Shown piece after piece: positions 24,645 to 32,868 of a DNA stretch of 41,949 nt; the stretch's first letter is position 1, and the number at the start of each line of letters is the position of its first letter. The position numbers were made by a program, and so were the translations under genes. The notes beneath the pieces were generated by a model. The model did no database searches. It saw nothing but the letters and a program-made list of their open reading frames with translations, and was not told the DNA's origin. Source of the stretch: JAICSD01 sp035637115 (GTDB taxonomy: Bacteria > Acidobacteriota > Vicinamibacteria > Vicinamibacterales > 2-12-FULL-66-21); contig DASPXV010000206.1 in NCBI GenBank assembly GCA_035637115.1, positions 1-41,949 of the forward strand. Reading direction: 5' to 3'.

Positions 24645-26072
24645 ATGCTTCACTTACCGATTCTCCGCTGGGGGCAGCCATATGAAAGTCTCGAGAAGGA
24701 CGAAGTCGTCCACTTCTCGACGGGCGAGCCAATCGCCACGCTCAGCCGCGCCAATGGCGGCCTGATCCAGCGCGACGCACGCAAGGCGCAGCGGGCGCGT
24801 GACGTGCTGCGCGAAATCCCGATCCACGAGCTGATCGACCGCGCCGGCAAGGCGGGCGAGCTCTACATGAACGCGACGCTGCCGATCGGCGACGGGACGC
24901 AGACGCCCGACGAATTCGCGCGGGCCCAGTCGGCAAGCACGGGACTTCCCGAGCGCATGTGCCGCGCGAACATGAAGAAGAACGCGTTCGTGCTCGCGGA
25001 GATGCGCAAGATCCTCGAGTCGCTCACGCGCGGTCTCTCGCTCGACGTGTTGTCGTCCGGGTACGGCGAAGAGCGTGGCGTGCCGATCAGCTTCCAGGTG
25101 CAGAGCCCCGTCGTCGGCCTCGTGCTGCCGTCGAACTCTCCCGGCGTGCACACGCTCTGGCTGCCGATCATTCCGCTGCAGATCGGCCTCGTGTTGAAGC
25201 CGGGACCGCAGGAGCCATGGACGCCCTATCGCATGACCGAGGCGTTCTTCCAGGCGGGCATCCCGCGCGAGGCCATCTCGCTGTATCCGGGGGGCGCGGA
25301 CGTCGGCGCCGCCGTGCTCGATGCCGTCGATCGCACGATGATCTTCGGCGGGCAGCCGACCGTCGATCGCTACCGCGGCAACCCGAAGGTGCAGGCGCAC
25401 GGACCCGGGTTCTCGAAAATCGTCCTCGGTGATGACGTCGTGGACAGGTGGGAAGAGTTCCTGGACATGATGGTCGACAGCGTGTTCCTGAACAGCGGAC
25501 GCGGCTGCATCAACTGCTCGGGCATCTGGGCCGGCCGGCACACGCGCGAGATCGCCGACGCGATCGGGCAGCGCCTGGCGAAGATCGCCGTGCTGCCGCC
25601 CGATCATCCGGATGCCAGTGTCGCCGCGTTTACTGTGCCTGGCACCGCGGAAGCCGTATCGGGGGCAATCGACGCGGATCTGCAGGCGCCCGGCGTGACA
25701 GACGTCACCGCGAAGTATCGCAACGGTCAGCCGCGTCTTGTCAAGCAGGGGCGCGCCGACTATCTGCTCCCCACCGTCCTCCACTGCGATTCTCCGGAGG
25801 CCGCGGCGGCGCACAAGGAATACATGTTCCCGTTCGTCACGGTCGTCCAGTGCCCCGAGGCGAAAATCGTCGAAGCAATCGGGCCGACGCTCGTCTGTAC
25901 CGCGCTGACGAACAACGAAGCGCTGCGCCGCAAGCTGCTCGACGCGATCCACGTCGACCGCCTCAACATCGGTCCGGTGCCGACGACGCAGCTCAACTGG
26001 CTGCAGCCGCACGAAGGGAATCTGATCGATTTTCTGTTCCGCGCGAGGGCGTTCCAGACCGCCGCGATCTAG
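24645..26072 (+). CDS. Aldehyde dehydrogenase-fold enzyme (possible acyl reductase)
   Basis: The protein has about 475 residues with the ALDH architecture. SPVVGLVLPSNSPGVHTLW is the asparagine/oxyanion and cofactor region; VLKPGPQEPWTPYRMTEAFF matches the KP/E cofactor motif. IFGGQPTVDRYRG is a degenerate GS motif, and SVFLNSGRGCINCSG contains the candidate nucleophile Cys (GRGC). Family members oxidise aldehydes or, in the acyl-CoA/acyl-enzyme reductase subgroups, form them. Placed directly after an adenylating enzyme of LuxE size, a reductase role like LuxC is attractive but unproven. The ATG at 24645 is preferred over a GTG at 24627. The stop is followed at once by the glycosyltransferase ATG. 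Confidence 0.78.
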   Translation: MLHLPILRWGQPYESLEKDEVVHFSTGEPIATLSRANGGLIQRDARKAQRARDVLREIPIHELIDRAGKAGELYMNATLPIGDGTQTPDEFARAQSASTGLPERMCRANMKKNAFVLAEMRKILESLTRGLSLDVLSSGYGEERGVPISFQVQSPVVGLVLPSNSPGVHTLWLPIIPLQIGLVLKPGPQEPWTPYRMTEAFFQAGIPREAISLYPGGADVGAAVLDAVDRTMIFGGQPTVDRYRGNPKVQAHGPGFSKIVLGDDVVDRWEEFLDMMVDSVFLNSGRGCINCSGIWAGRHTREIADAIGQRLAKIAVLPPDHPDASVAAFTVPGTAEAVSGAIDADLQAPGVTDVTAKYRNGQPRLVKQGRADYLLPTVLHCDSPEAAAAHKEYMFPFVTVVQCPEAKIVEAIGPTLVCTALTNNEALRRKLLDAIHVDRLNIGPVPTTQLNWLQPHEGNLIDFLFRARAFQTAAI

Positions 26073-27398
26073 ATGGACATCCTCTCGATTACGGCCGGCG
26101 CCGCGGGCATGTACTGCGGATCGTGCCTGCGCGACAACGCGCTCGCCGTGGAGCTGCTGCGCCGCGGCCACCGCGTGACGCTGCTCCCGCTCTACACGCC
26201 GACGAATCCCGACGAGCACAACGTCAGCCGCAATCGCGTGCTCTTCGGCGGCATCAGCGTGTACCTGCAGCAATACTCGTCGTTCTTTCGCAAGACGCCG
26301 CGATTCCTCGATCGCCTGTGGGACTCGCCGCGGGTCATCAACGCATTTGCCACTCGCTCGTTGTCAACGGATCCGAAGCTGCTCGGCGACTTGACCGTGT
26401 CGATGCTCGAAGGGGAGAGCGGCGTCCTGCGCAAGGAGTTCGACAAGCTGATGGTATGGCTTGCCGACGAACCGGTGCCGGACGTCATCAACCTGCCGAA
26501 CTCGCTCCTGATCGGCCTCGCGGCGCCGATCAAGAGAGCGCTGAAGCGTCCCGTCTGCTGCACGCTGCAGGGGGAAGATCTGTTTCTGGATGGACTGGTC
26601 GAGCCGTATCGCGGTCGCGCGATCGAGCTGATCCGCCGTCAAGTGTCCGACGTGGATCGATTCCTCTCCGTGAGCGAGTACTACGTCCCGGTGATGTCAC
26701 GAATGCTGTCGATTCCGCCCGAGCGCATTTCAGTCGTCCCGCTCGGAATCAACCTCGAAGGCTTCGAGCGGAAGCCGCGGCGTGATGACATCTTTCGCGT
26801 GGGCTACTTCGCGCGCCTGTCGCCGGAGAAGGGGCTGCACGTGCTGGCGGATGCCTACATCGAGCTCCGCGCGCGTGCGCAAGGGTCGCGCATGCGTCTC
26901 GAGGCCGCCGGCTACATGGCGGCGGCGCAGGCGGAGTATCTCGATCAGGTCAAGCGGAAGCTCGCCGCGGCCGGACTCGCGGATGAATTCACCTACCACG
27001 GCGCCGTCGATCGCGACGGCAAGCTCGCGTTCCTGCAGTCGCTCGACGTGCTGTCGGTTCCCGCACCGTACGAGGAACCCAAAGGCACGTTCCTGCTCGA
27101 AGCGATGGGAGAAGGCATCCCCGTCGTCCAACCGCGGCGCGGAGCGTTTGCTGAGATCGTGGAACGGACGGGCGGCGGCCTGATCGTGCCGCCGGATGAC
27201 GTGGGCGCGCTGGCCGGAGCGCTGCACCAGCTATGGAAGGATCCGGAGCTGGCAAATCGGCTCGGCGAACAGGGTTTCAGAGGAGTTCGCGAGCACTACA
27301 GCATTGCTCGATCGACCGATCGGCTTCTAGAGGTTTACCAGGAAGTCGCGCGCTCTGACTTCCGCCTAAAGGCGGAAGCTACAAGACCAGTTATATAA
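26073..27398 (+). CDS. Glycosyltransferase family 4 (GT-B)
   Basis: The 441-residue GT-B enzyme has the N-terminal opening MDILSITAGAAGMYCGSCLR, with GHRVTLLPLYTPTNPDEHNV, and a C-terminal nucleotide-sugar domain: VVPLGINLEGFER, FRVGYFARLSPEKGLHVLAD, then VPAPYEEPKGTFLLEAMGEG (the EX7E motif, with the second Glu in LLEAMG). It transfers a sugar from a nucleotide donor to an unknown acceptor. The ATG follows the previous stop with no spacer. The last codons (DFRLKAEATRPVI) are encoded by a REP palindrome (27359-27382) that runs past the natural gene end, so the original C-terminus has been extended by the repeat. Confidence 0.88.
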   Translation: MDILSITAGAAGMYCGSCLRDNALAVELLRRGHRVTLLPLYTPTNPDEHNVSRNRVLFGGISVYLQQYSSFFRKTPRFLDRLWDSPRVINAFATRSLSTDPKLLGDLTVSMLEGESGVLRKEFDKLMVWLADEPVPDVINLPNSLLIGLAAPIKRALKRPVCCTLQGEDLFLDGLVEPYRGRAIELIRRQVSDVDRFLSVSEYYVPVMSRMLSIPPERISVVPLGINLEGFERKPRRDDIFRVGYFARLSPEKGLHVLADAYIELRARAQGSRMRLEAAGYMAAAQAEYLDQVKRKLAAAGLADEFTYHGAVDRDGKLAFLQSLDVLSVPAPYEEPKGTFLLEAMGEGIPVVQPRRGAFAEIVERTGGGLIVPPDDVGALAGALHQLWKDPELANRLGEQGFRGVREHYSIARSTDRLLEVYQEVARSDFRLKAEATRPVI

Positions 27399-27465
27399 AC
27401 CAAGATCGCTCATATGAAACAGACGCCTTCTATGAATCTGTATAGCTTCCGCCTTTAGGCGGAAG
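27359..27465. repeat. REPIN-like inverted pair of REP palindromes (pair B)
   Basis: CTTCCGCC-TAAA-GGCGGAAG (27359-27378) is followed by CTAC (27379-27382), the complement of GTAG. CTTCCGCC-TTTA-GGCGGAAG (27446-27465) is preceded by ATAG, one base off GTAG. The tetranucleotide sides face inward over about 60 nt of AT-richer sequence. The first copy encodes the end of the glycosyltransferase; the second ends 22 nt before the TTG start of the ABC ATPase gene. Confidence 0.85.
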
Positions 27466-27487
27466 AAACAGCGATAGGCCGAATCCC

Positions 27488-28153
27488 TTGCTCAAGGTCA
27501 CTGATCTTTCGAAGGACTATCCGACCGCGCGCGGGCCGCTGCGCGTGCTGTCGCACGTGTCGCTCGAGATGGCGTCGGGCGATGCAGCGGCGATCATGGG
27601 CCCCTCCGGCACGGGCAAGAGCTCGCTTCTTTACATCCTCGGCGGTCTCGAGCCGCCGACGTCGGGCACGGTCGCGCTGAACGGGACCAATCCCTATCAA
27701 CTGGACGCGAAGGCGCTTGCCGCGTTTCGCAACAGGGCAGTCGGCTTCGTGTTCCAGGACCATTGCCTGTTGCCGCAGTGCACGGTGCTCGAGAACGTGT
27801 TGATTCCCACGCTCGTCGCTCCCGACGCGGCGAATGACCTCCCCCGCGCACGCGATCTCATCCAGCGCGTCGGCCTCGGCGATCGCATCGACCATAGGCC
27901 GGCCGCGCTGAGCGGCGGCGAGCGTCAGCGTGTCGCGATCGCGCGCGCCCTGGTTCGCCAGCCCGGCCTGCTCCTCTGCGATGAACCGACGGGCAATCTC
28001 GATCGCGCCGCTGCCGAAAACGTCGCGGACGTGCTGCTCGATCTTCACCGCGCGCAGAAGACCATCCTCGTCGTCGTCACGCACAGTGCGCCGCTCGCCG
28101 GGCGTTTTCCGATTCGGTTCGAGCTCCAGGACAGCACCCTGCACCGCTCATGA
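27488..28153 (+). CDS. ABC transporter ATPase (LolD/MacB-type)
   Basis: The 221-residue ATPase has Walker A GPSGTGKSS (38-46), a Q-loop GFVFQDHCLLPQ, the signature LSGGERQRVAIARALVRQPG near 140, Walker B LLLCDEPTGNLD and the H-loop VVVTHSAPLA. It matches LolD/MacB/FtsE-like ATPases that work mechanically with FtsX-type permeases rather than importing solutes. The start is a TTG at 27488, since no ATG precedes the conserved KVTDLSKDYP. Its stop overlaps the permease start (ATGA). Together they form an ABC exporter or extractor between the glycosyltransferase and the secreted propellers. Confidence 0.93.
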   Translation: MLKVTDLSKDYPTARGPLRVLSHVSLEMASGDAAAIMGPSGTGKSSLLYILGGLEPPTSGTVALNGTNPYQLDAKALAAFRNRAVGFVFQDHCLLPQCTVLENVLIPTLVAPDAANDLPRARDLIQRVGLGDRIDHRPAALSGGERQRVAIARALVRQPGLLLCDEPTGNLDRAAAENVADVLLDLHRAQKTILVVVTHSAPLAGRFPIRFELQDSTLHRS

Positions 28154-31100
28154 CTCCTCGCGCGCTGGTCCTCCGCAACCTGCGCCACTACTGGCGGACC
28201 AATCTCGCCGTCATCGCAGGCGTCGCGACGGCAGTGGCGGTACTCGCGGGCGCGCTGCTCGTCGGCGACTCCGTACGGGGAAGTCTTCGGGACCTCGTGC
28301 TGCAGCGTTTAGGGCGCACAGATCGCGTCGTTGTCTCGACAGGATTCTTCCGCGAAGCGCTGGCAGCGGACCTCCAGAAAGATCCGGCGTTCCGCGGACC
28401 CTTCGCCGGCACTGTGCCCCTCCTGGTGATGCAGGGGCTGGTCACCGACCAGGCATCCGGAAGACGGACATCGAAGGTCCAGGTCTACGGGATCGACGAT
28501 CGGTTCTGGCGGTTTCACAACTTGCAGCGGCGGACCGGGCCCGCGAACAGGGATGCTCTCCTGAGCCGCGCACTCGCGACGGACATTGGCGCGGCCGACG
28601 GCGGAACGATCCTCCTCCGGCTGGAGCGGCCATCCGCGATTCCGATCGAGTCACTGCACGGACAGAAAGAAGATCCCGGCCGCACGCTGCGTCTTACGAT
28701 GCGCGGGATAGTGAGCGCGGCCGACCTCGGCGACTTTTCGATCAGGCCGCAGCAAGGTGACGTCCGCGCCATCTTTGTTCCGTTACGGCGGCTGCAGCAG
28801 GATCTCGATCTCACCGGCAAAGTGAACGCGCTGCTCGTGTCGGATCAGCCGGGCGCGCTAGCCGACGATCCGACGTCGTTGCTGCAGATGATCCTCAAGA
28901 AGAACGCACGGCTCGAGGATCACGGATTGTCGCTGCGGCTGCTGGATCACGATCGCGGCATCGCGCTCGAAGCGGATGCCGGCGTGATCGACGCGGCGCG
29001 CGCGACCGCCGTGTCCCAGGCGGCGAAGCTTGCAGACGTCGGCGAGAGACCGGTGTTCACGTACCTGGCGAACACGCTTCGCAGCGGCACCCGCGAAGTC
29101 CCGTACTCCCTGGTGAGCGCCACGTTTATTCCATCGATCGTGCCTCCGATGATGCTCGATCAGTCAGGCGTACCGGCGCGGCCTCCGATTGTTTTGAACG
29201 ACTGGACCGCGCGCGAACTGGGCGTGAACGTCGGCGATCCGTTAACGCTCGAGTACTACGTGTGGCGCGATCCGGGTTACCTGGAAACACAGCACGCAGA
29301 CTTTGCGGTTGGTGCGATCGTCCCTATCGATGGCGCCGCGGGGGACCGCGACCTGGCGCCGGTCTATCCGGGCATCACCGAAGCCGACACGCTCGGCGAC
29401 TGGGATCCGCCATTCCCGATCGATTTGAAGCGCGTCCGCCCGCAGGACGAGGACTACTGGAAGAAGTACCGGACGACGCCGAAGGCGTTCATGTTCTTTG
29501 AAGTCGGCCGCGATCTATGGCGCACTCGATACGGCGATCGAACGTCCGTACGCCTGATACCCGCGGCAGGACAGACGCTCGAGGCCGCCCGCGACCGGTT
29601 CACCTCGGCATTCCTTGCGGCGGCCGATCCCGCCTCAATCGGGCTCGTCGCGCGGGCCGTCCGGGCGGACGCGATGACGTCGTCGCGCGGCTCCACCGAT
29701 TTCGGGGAGTACTTCGTCTACTTCAGTTTTTTCCTCGTCGCCTCCGCGCTCGTGCTCGCGGCGTTGTTCTTCAGGCTCGGCGTCGAACAGCGGGCGCGTG
29801 AAGTGGGGTTGTTGCGCGCCGTCGGGTTCAGCACGCCGGGCGTTCGACGCTTGTTCACCGCCGAAGCGCTGCTGCTCGCCGCGATCGGCAGCGCCATCGG
29901 TATCGGGGGCGCGGTCCTGTACGGCGCGATCATGATGGCCGGCCTGCGTAGCTGGTGGTCCGGCGCCGTGGGGACGACCGCGCTGACGCTGCACGTGTCG
30001 CCGATCTCGCTCTTTGCGGGAGCGATCGGTGCGTTGCTTGCCGCGATCGGATGCATCTGGTGGACGCTGCGCGGTCTCTCGCGATTGTCCGAGCGCGCGC
30101 TGCTGGCTGGCTCGATCCAGGAGGAGCGCGTCGAGCACGCCGGATTACCCCGCCGAAGCGCCCTGGGCGCGAAGGCGGGGGTGGTGGCCTTCGCGGCGAT
30201 CGGCCTGGGGCTGATCGGAGCGGCGCGTGCGCATGCGATCGATCCCGCCGGCGCGTTCTTCGGCGCAGGCGCGTCGATTCTGATCGCCTGCCTGTGCCTC
30301 GTGACCTGGCGTCTGCGCGCGCATTCGGCGGGGGGAACACCCAGCATCGTCCGACTCGGTTTCCGCAACACGACCGAGCGTCCCGGAAGAAGCGTGCTCG
30401 CCATCGCCGTCATTGCGTCCGCGACGTTCATCCTGATTTCCGTGGATGCCTTCCGTCGCGGGGCGATCGATCCATCCGATCGTCATTCGGGCACCGGTGG
30501 CTACCCGCTGCTGGTCGATCTGCTGCTGCCACTCGTACACGATCCGGACTCCCGCGACGCGCGCGAGCTGCTCGGGCTGCAGGAGGCCGGCGGAGTTTCG
30601 GTCGAGGCATTCAGGGTGCTGCCTGGCGAAGACGCGAGCTGCCTGAATCTCTACGAGCCGGTGAACCCGCGAATCCTCGGCGTCAGCCAGCGTCTGATCG
30701 ATTCCGGCCGCTTCGTGTTTCAGGGGTCGCTCGCATCGACTGATGCCGATCGTGCGAATCCGTGGCGGCTGCTGGCGCAGCAGGGCACCGACGGCGTGAT
30801 TCCCGTTGCCGCGGACGCGAACTCCATGACCTACGTGCTCCACAAAAAACTGGCTGACGAGATCCCCCTCACGCATGGCGCACAGCACATTCGCCTGCGG
30901 CTCGTCGCGGCGCTTGCCGACAGCGTGTTCCAGGGAGAGCTGTTGATGTCGGACGCCAACTTCGTCAAGCTGTTTCCGGAACAGCAGGGTTATCGGTTGC
31001 TGCTGATTGATGCGCCCCTGGCGCAGGCGGCGACGATCGCGCAGACGATCGAGCGCACGGCGGGCGATCTCGGCGCGGATGCGATCCCGACGTCGCAGCG

Positions 31101-31512
31101 GCTGGCGGAATTCCACGCTGTCGAGAACACATTCATCTCGACCTTCCAATCGTTGGGAGGACTCGGCCTGCTCGTTGGCACTGTCGGACTCGCTGCAGTG
31201 CTTCTGCGGAATGTGCTCGAACGTCGCCGCGAAATCGCGCTGCTTCGCGCGGTCGGCTACGCGCGCGGCAACCTCTTTGCGATCGTCCTCGCGGAAAACG
31301 CGGTGCTGCTCGGGCTGGGACTCGCCGTCGGCGCGATCAGCGCCTTGATTGCCATTGCACCCGCCGCGCTGGAACGCGGCGCGCGAATCCCGATCAGCGC
31401 TGCAGGCTGGCTGCTCCTGCTTGCCGTGCTCGGAGCGGGGCTGCTATCGTCCGGAATTGCCACGCGCGCGGCGCTGCGAGAGTCGCTGCTCGCGGCGCTG
31501 AGATCTGAGTAA
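28150..31512 (+). CDS. Large FtsX/MacB-type ABC permease
   Basis: The 1120-residue permease has one N-terminal helix (about 17-40) followed by a large extracytoplasmic domain to about 520. A first FtsX block follows (about 525-650), containing EQRAREVGLLRAVGFSTPGV. Then come extra helices (about 675-720 and 745-770), a second extracytoplasmic domain, and a final FtsX block (about 1000-1115) with ERRREIALLRAVGYARGNLF. The duplicated layout with extra middle helices resembles the long LolC/FtsX permeases of Planctomycetes and Acidobacteria. Members move lipoproteins or lipids out of the membrane or act as mechanotransmitters. The ATGA overlap with the ATPase gene proves the pairing. The substrate is unknown; glycosylated lipid or acyl product is a guess from the neighbours. 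Confidence 0.87.
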   Translation: MTPRALVLRNLRHYWRTNLAVIAGVATAVAVLAGALLVGDSVRGSLRDLVLQRLGRTDRVVVSTGFFREALAADLQKDPAFRGPFAGTVPLLVMQGLVTDQASGRRTSKVQVYGIDDRFWRFHNLQRRTGPANRDALLSRALATDIGAADGGTILLRLERPSAIPIESLHGQKEDPGRTLRLTMRGIVSAADLGDFSIRPQQGDVRAIFVPLRRLQQDLDLTGKVNALLVSDQPGALADDPTSLLQMILKKNARLEDHGLSLRLLDHDRGIALEADAGVIDAARATAVSQAAKLADVGERPVFTYLANTLRSGTREVPYSLVSATFIPSIVPPMMLDQSGVPARPPIVLNDWTARELGVNVGDPLTLEYYVWRDPGYLETQHADFAVGAIVPIDGAAGDRDLAPVYPGITEADTLGDWDPPFPIDLKRVRPQDEDYWKKYRTTPKAFMFFEVGRDLWRTRYGDRTSVRLIPAAGQTLEAARDRFTSAFLAAADPASIGLVARAVRADAMTSSRGSTDFGEYFVYFSFFLVASALVLAALFFRLGVEQRAREVGLLRAVGFSTPGVRRLFTAEALLLAAIGSAIGIGGAVLYGAIMMAGLRSWWSGAVGTTALTLHVSPISLFAGAIGALLAAIGCIWWTLRGLSRLSERALLAGSIQEERVEHAGLPRRSALGAKAGVVAFAAIGLGLIGAARAHAIDPAGAFFGAGASILIACLCLVTWRLRAHSAGGTPSIVRLGFRNTTERPGRSVLAIAVIASATFILISVDAFRRGAIDPSDRHSGTGGYPLLVDLLLPLVHDPDSRDARELLGLQEAGGVSVEAFRVLPGEDASCLNLYEPVNPRILGVSQRLIDSGRFVFQGSLASTDADRANPWRLLAQQGTDGVIPVAADANSMTYVLHKKLADEIPLTHGAQHIRLRLVAALADSVFQGELLMSDANFVKLFPEQQGYRLLLIDAPLAQAATIAQTIERTAGDLGADAIPTSQRLAEFHAVENTFISTFQSLGGLGLLVGTVGLAAVLLRNVLERRREIALLRAVGYARGNLFAIVLAENAVLLGLGLAVGAISALIAIAPAALERGARIPISAAGWLLLLAVLGAGLLSSGIATRAALRESLLAALRSE

Positions 31513-31525
31513 GACGGAGCCAAAG

Positions 31526-32800
31526 ATGCGCAAGACGTCCGTGATCGTGCTGTTCATCGCATCCTGGGCGATCTCGCTGCGCGCCGAGAACTGGCCCCAC
31601 TGGCGCGGACCGCAGCGCAATGGCATCAGTTCCGAGAAGAACCTGCCGATCAAGTGGACACAGACCGACGGCGTTCTGTGGAAGCTTCCGATGCCCGCGC
31701 TGTCAGGCTCGACGCCGATCATCTGGGAAGACCGAATTTTCCTGAATGTCGCCGATGCGCTGCCGGATACCGGTCAGGGCGCGAGTCTGCACCTGTGGTG
31801 CGTCGACCGGACGAAAGGCGCCATTCTCTGGCAGCGCCCGCTCGGCGGCGGCAATCGCATGCAGCGGAAGCAGAACCAATCGACACCATCGCCCGTCACC
31901 GACGGCACGAATGTCTGGGTAATGACAGGCACCGGCATCCTCACGGCGTTCGATTTCGCCGGCAAGGAGCTCTGGGCGCGCGACATCCAGGCGGACTACG
32001 GGCGCTTCGGACTCAACTGGGGCTACGGGTCGTCACCGCTGCTGCACGGCGATTCGCTGTTCGTCCAGGTGCTGCACGGGATGCGCACCGACGATCCCTC
32101 GTACCTGCTGCGCATCAACAAGGCGACGGGGAAGACGATCTGGCGAGTGGAGCGGCCGACGAAGGCGCGGTTGGAATCCCCCGACGCCTACACGACGCCC
32201 GCGCTCCTCACGTACGGCAACACGACCGAAATCGTGGTGACGGGCGGCGACGTCGTGACGGGACACGATCCGGAAACCGGCAAGGAGCTCTGGCGTGCGG
32301 AGGGACTCAATCCGCAGGACGATCCCAACTACCGCATCGTCGCATCTCCGGTGGTGCACGGCGATCTGATCATCGCGCCGACCCGCGAGCGGCCGATGCT
32401 CGTCCTGAAGGCAGGGGGACGCGGCGATGTGACGAAGTCGCACCTGCTCTGGACCTTCGACAGCGGACCGGACGTGCCGACGCCCGTCACTGACGGCACG
32501 TTCGTTTATGTCATCAACGATCGTGGCATCATGTTCTGCCTCGACGCGCGCACGGGGCGGGAGATCTACGGCCGGCAGCGGCTGCGGCCAGGAACCTACA
32601 GCGCGTCGCCGGTGCTCGCCGACGGCCGGATATACATCACAAACGAAGACGGCGTCACAAGCGTGATCAGGGCGGGCCCGGAATTCCAGCTGCTCGCCGA
32701 GAACGAGTTCGACGACTATACGCTCAGCTCACCCGCAGTGTCGGGCGGGCAGATGTTTTTCAGGACGACGAAATACTTGTGGGCGATTGGCGCCCGATAA
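31526..32800 (+). CDS. Secreted PQQ-like beta-propeller protein
   Basis: The 424-residue protein has a signal peptide (about 1-20) and the family opening NWPHWRGPQRNGISSEKNLP, then blades with CVDRTKGAILWQRPL, DFAGKELWARDI, RINKATGKTIWRVERP and DPETGKELWRAEGL. It starts 13 nt after the permease stop, so it belongs to the same transcription unit as the ABC exporter. No cytochrome c domain or PQQ dehydrogenase active-site motifs are present. It is probably periplasmic or outer-membrane associated, with unknown function. A REP element follows its stop within a few bases. Confidence 0.88.
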   Translation: MRKTSVIVLFIASWAISLRAENWPHWRGPQRNGISSEKNLPIKWTQTDGVLWKLPMPALSGSTPIIWEDRIFLNVADALPDTGQGASLHLWCVDRTKGAILWQRPLGGGNRMQRKQNQSTPSPVTDGTNVWVMTGTGILTAFDFAGKELWARDIQADYGRFGLNWGYGSSPLLHGDSLFVQVLHGMRTDDPSYLLRINKATGKTIWRVERPTKARLESPDAYTTPALLTYGNTTEIVVTGGDVVTGHDPETGKELWRAEGLNPQDDPNYRIVASPVVHGDLIIAPTRERPMLVLKAGGRGDVTKSHLLWTFDSGPDVPTPVTDGTFVYVINDRGIMFCLDARTGREIYGRQRLRPGTYSASPVLADGRIYITNEDGVTSVIRAGPEFQLLAENEFDDYTLSSPAVSGGQMFFRTTKYLWAIGAR

Positions 32801-32804
32801 ATTG

Positions 32805-32854
32805 GATCCTGTAGCTTCCGGCTAGATCCTGTAGCTTCCGCCTTCAGGCGGAAG
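32805..32854 (+). repeat. REP palindrome with GTAG and a duplicated half-copy
   Basis: GTAG (32831-32834) precedes CTTCCGCC-TTCA-GGCGGAAG (32835-32854). Just upstream a 16-nt stretch, GATCCTGTAGCTTCCG, is present twice (32805-32820 and 32825-32840), so an extra 5' half of the REP was created by a 20-nt tandem duplication. It lies between two propeller genes and ends 14 nt before the next start. Confidence 0.85.
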
Positions 32855-32868
32855 TCATCGAGGTTTGA

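Noticed and set aside
23409..26072. Bioluminescence (lux) operon
   Set aside because: Only LuxE- and LuxC-like roles are suggested; no luxAB or luxD homologues are present and the dehydrogenase is a general ALDH-type protein.
24654..26273. 539-codon minus-strand open frame opposite the aldehyde dehydrogenase gene
   Set aside because: Shadow frame; the plus-strand gene has clear ALDH motifs, the antisense has none.
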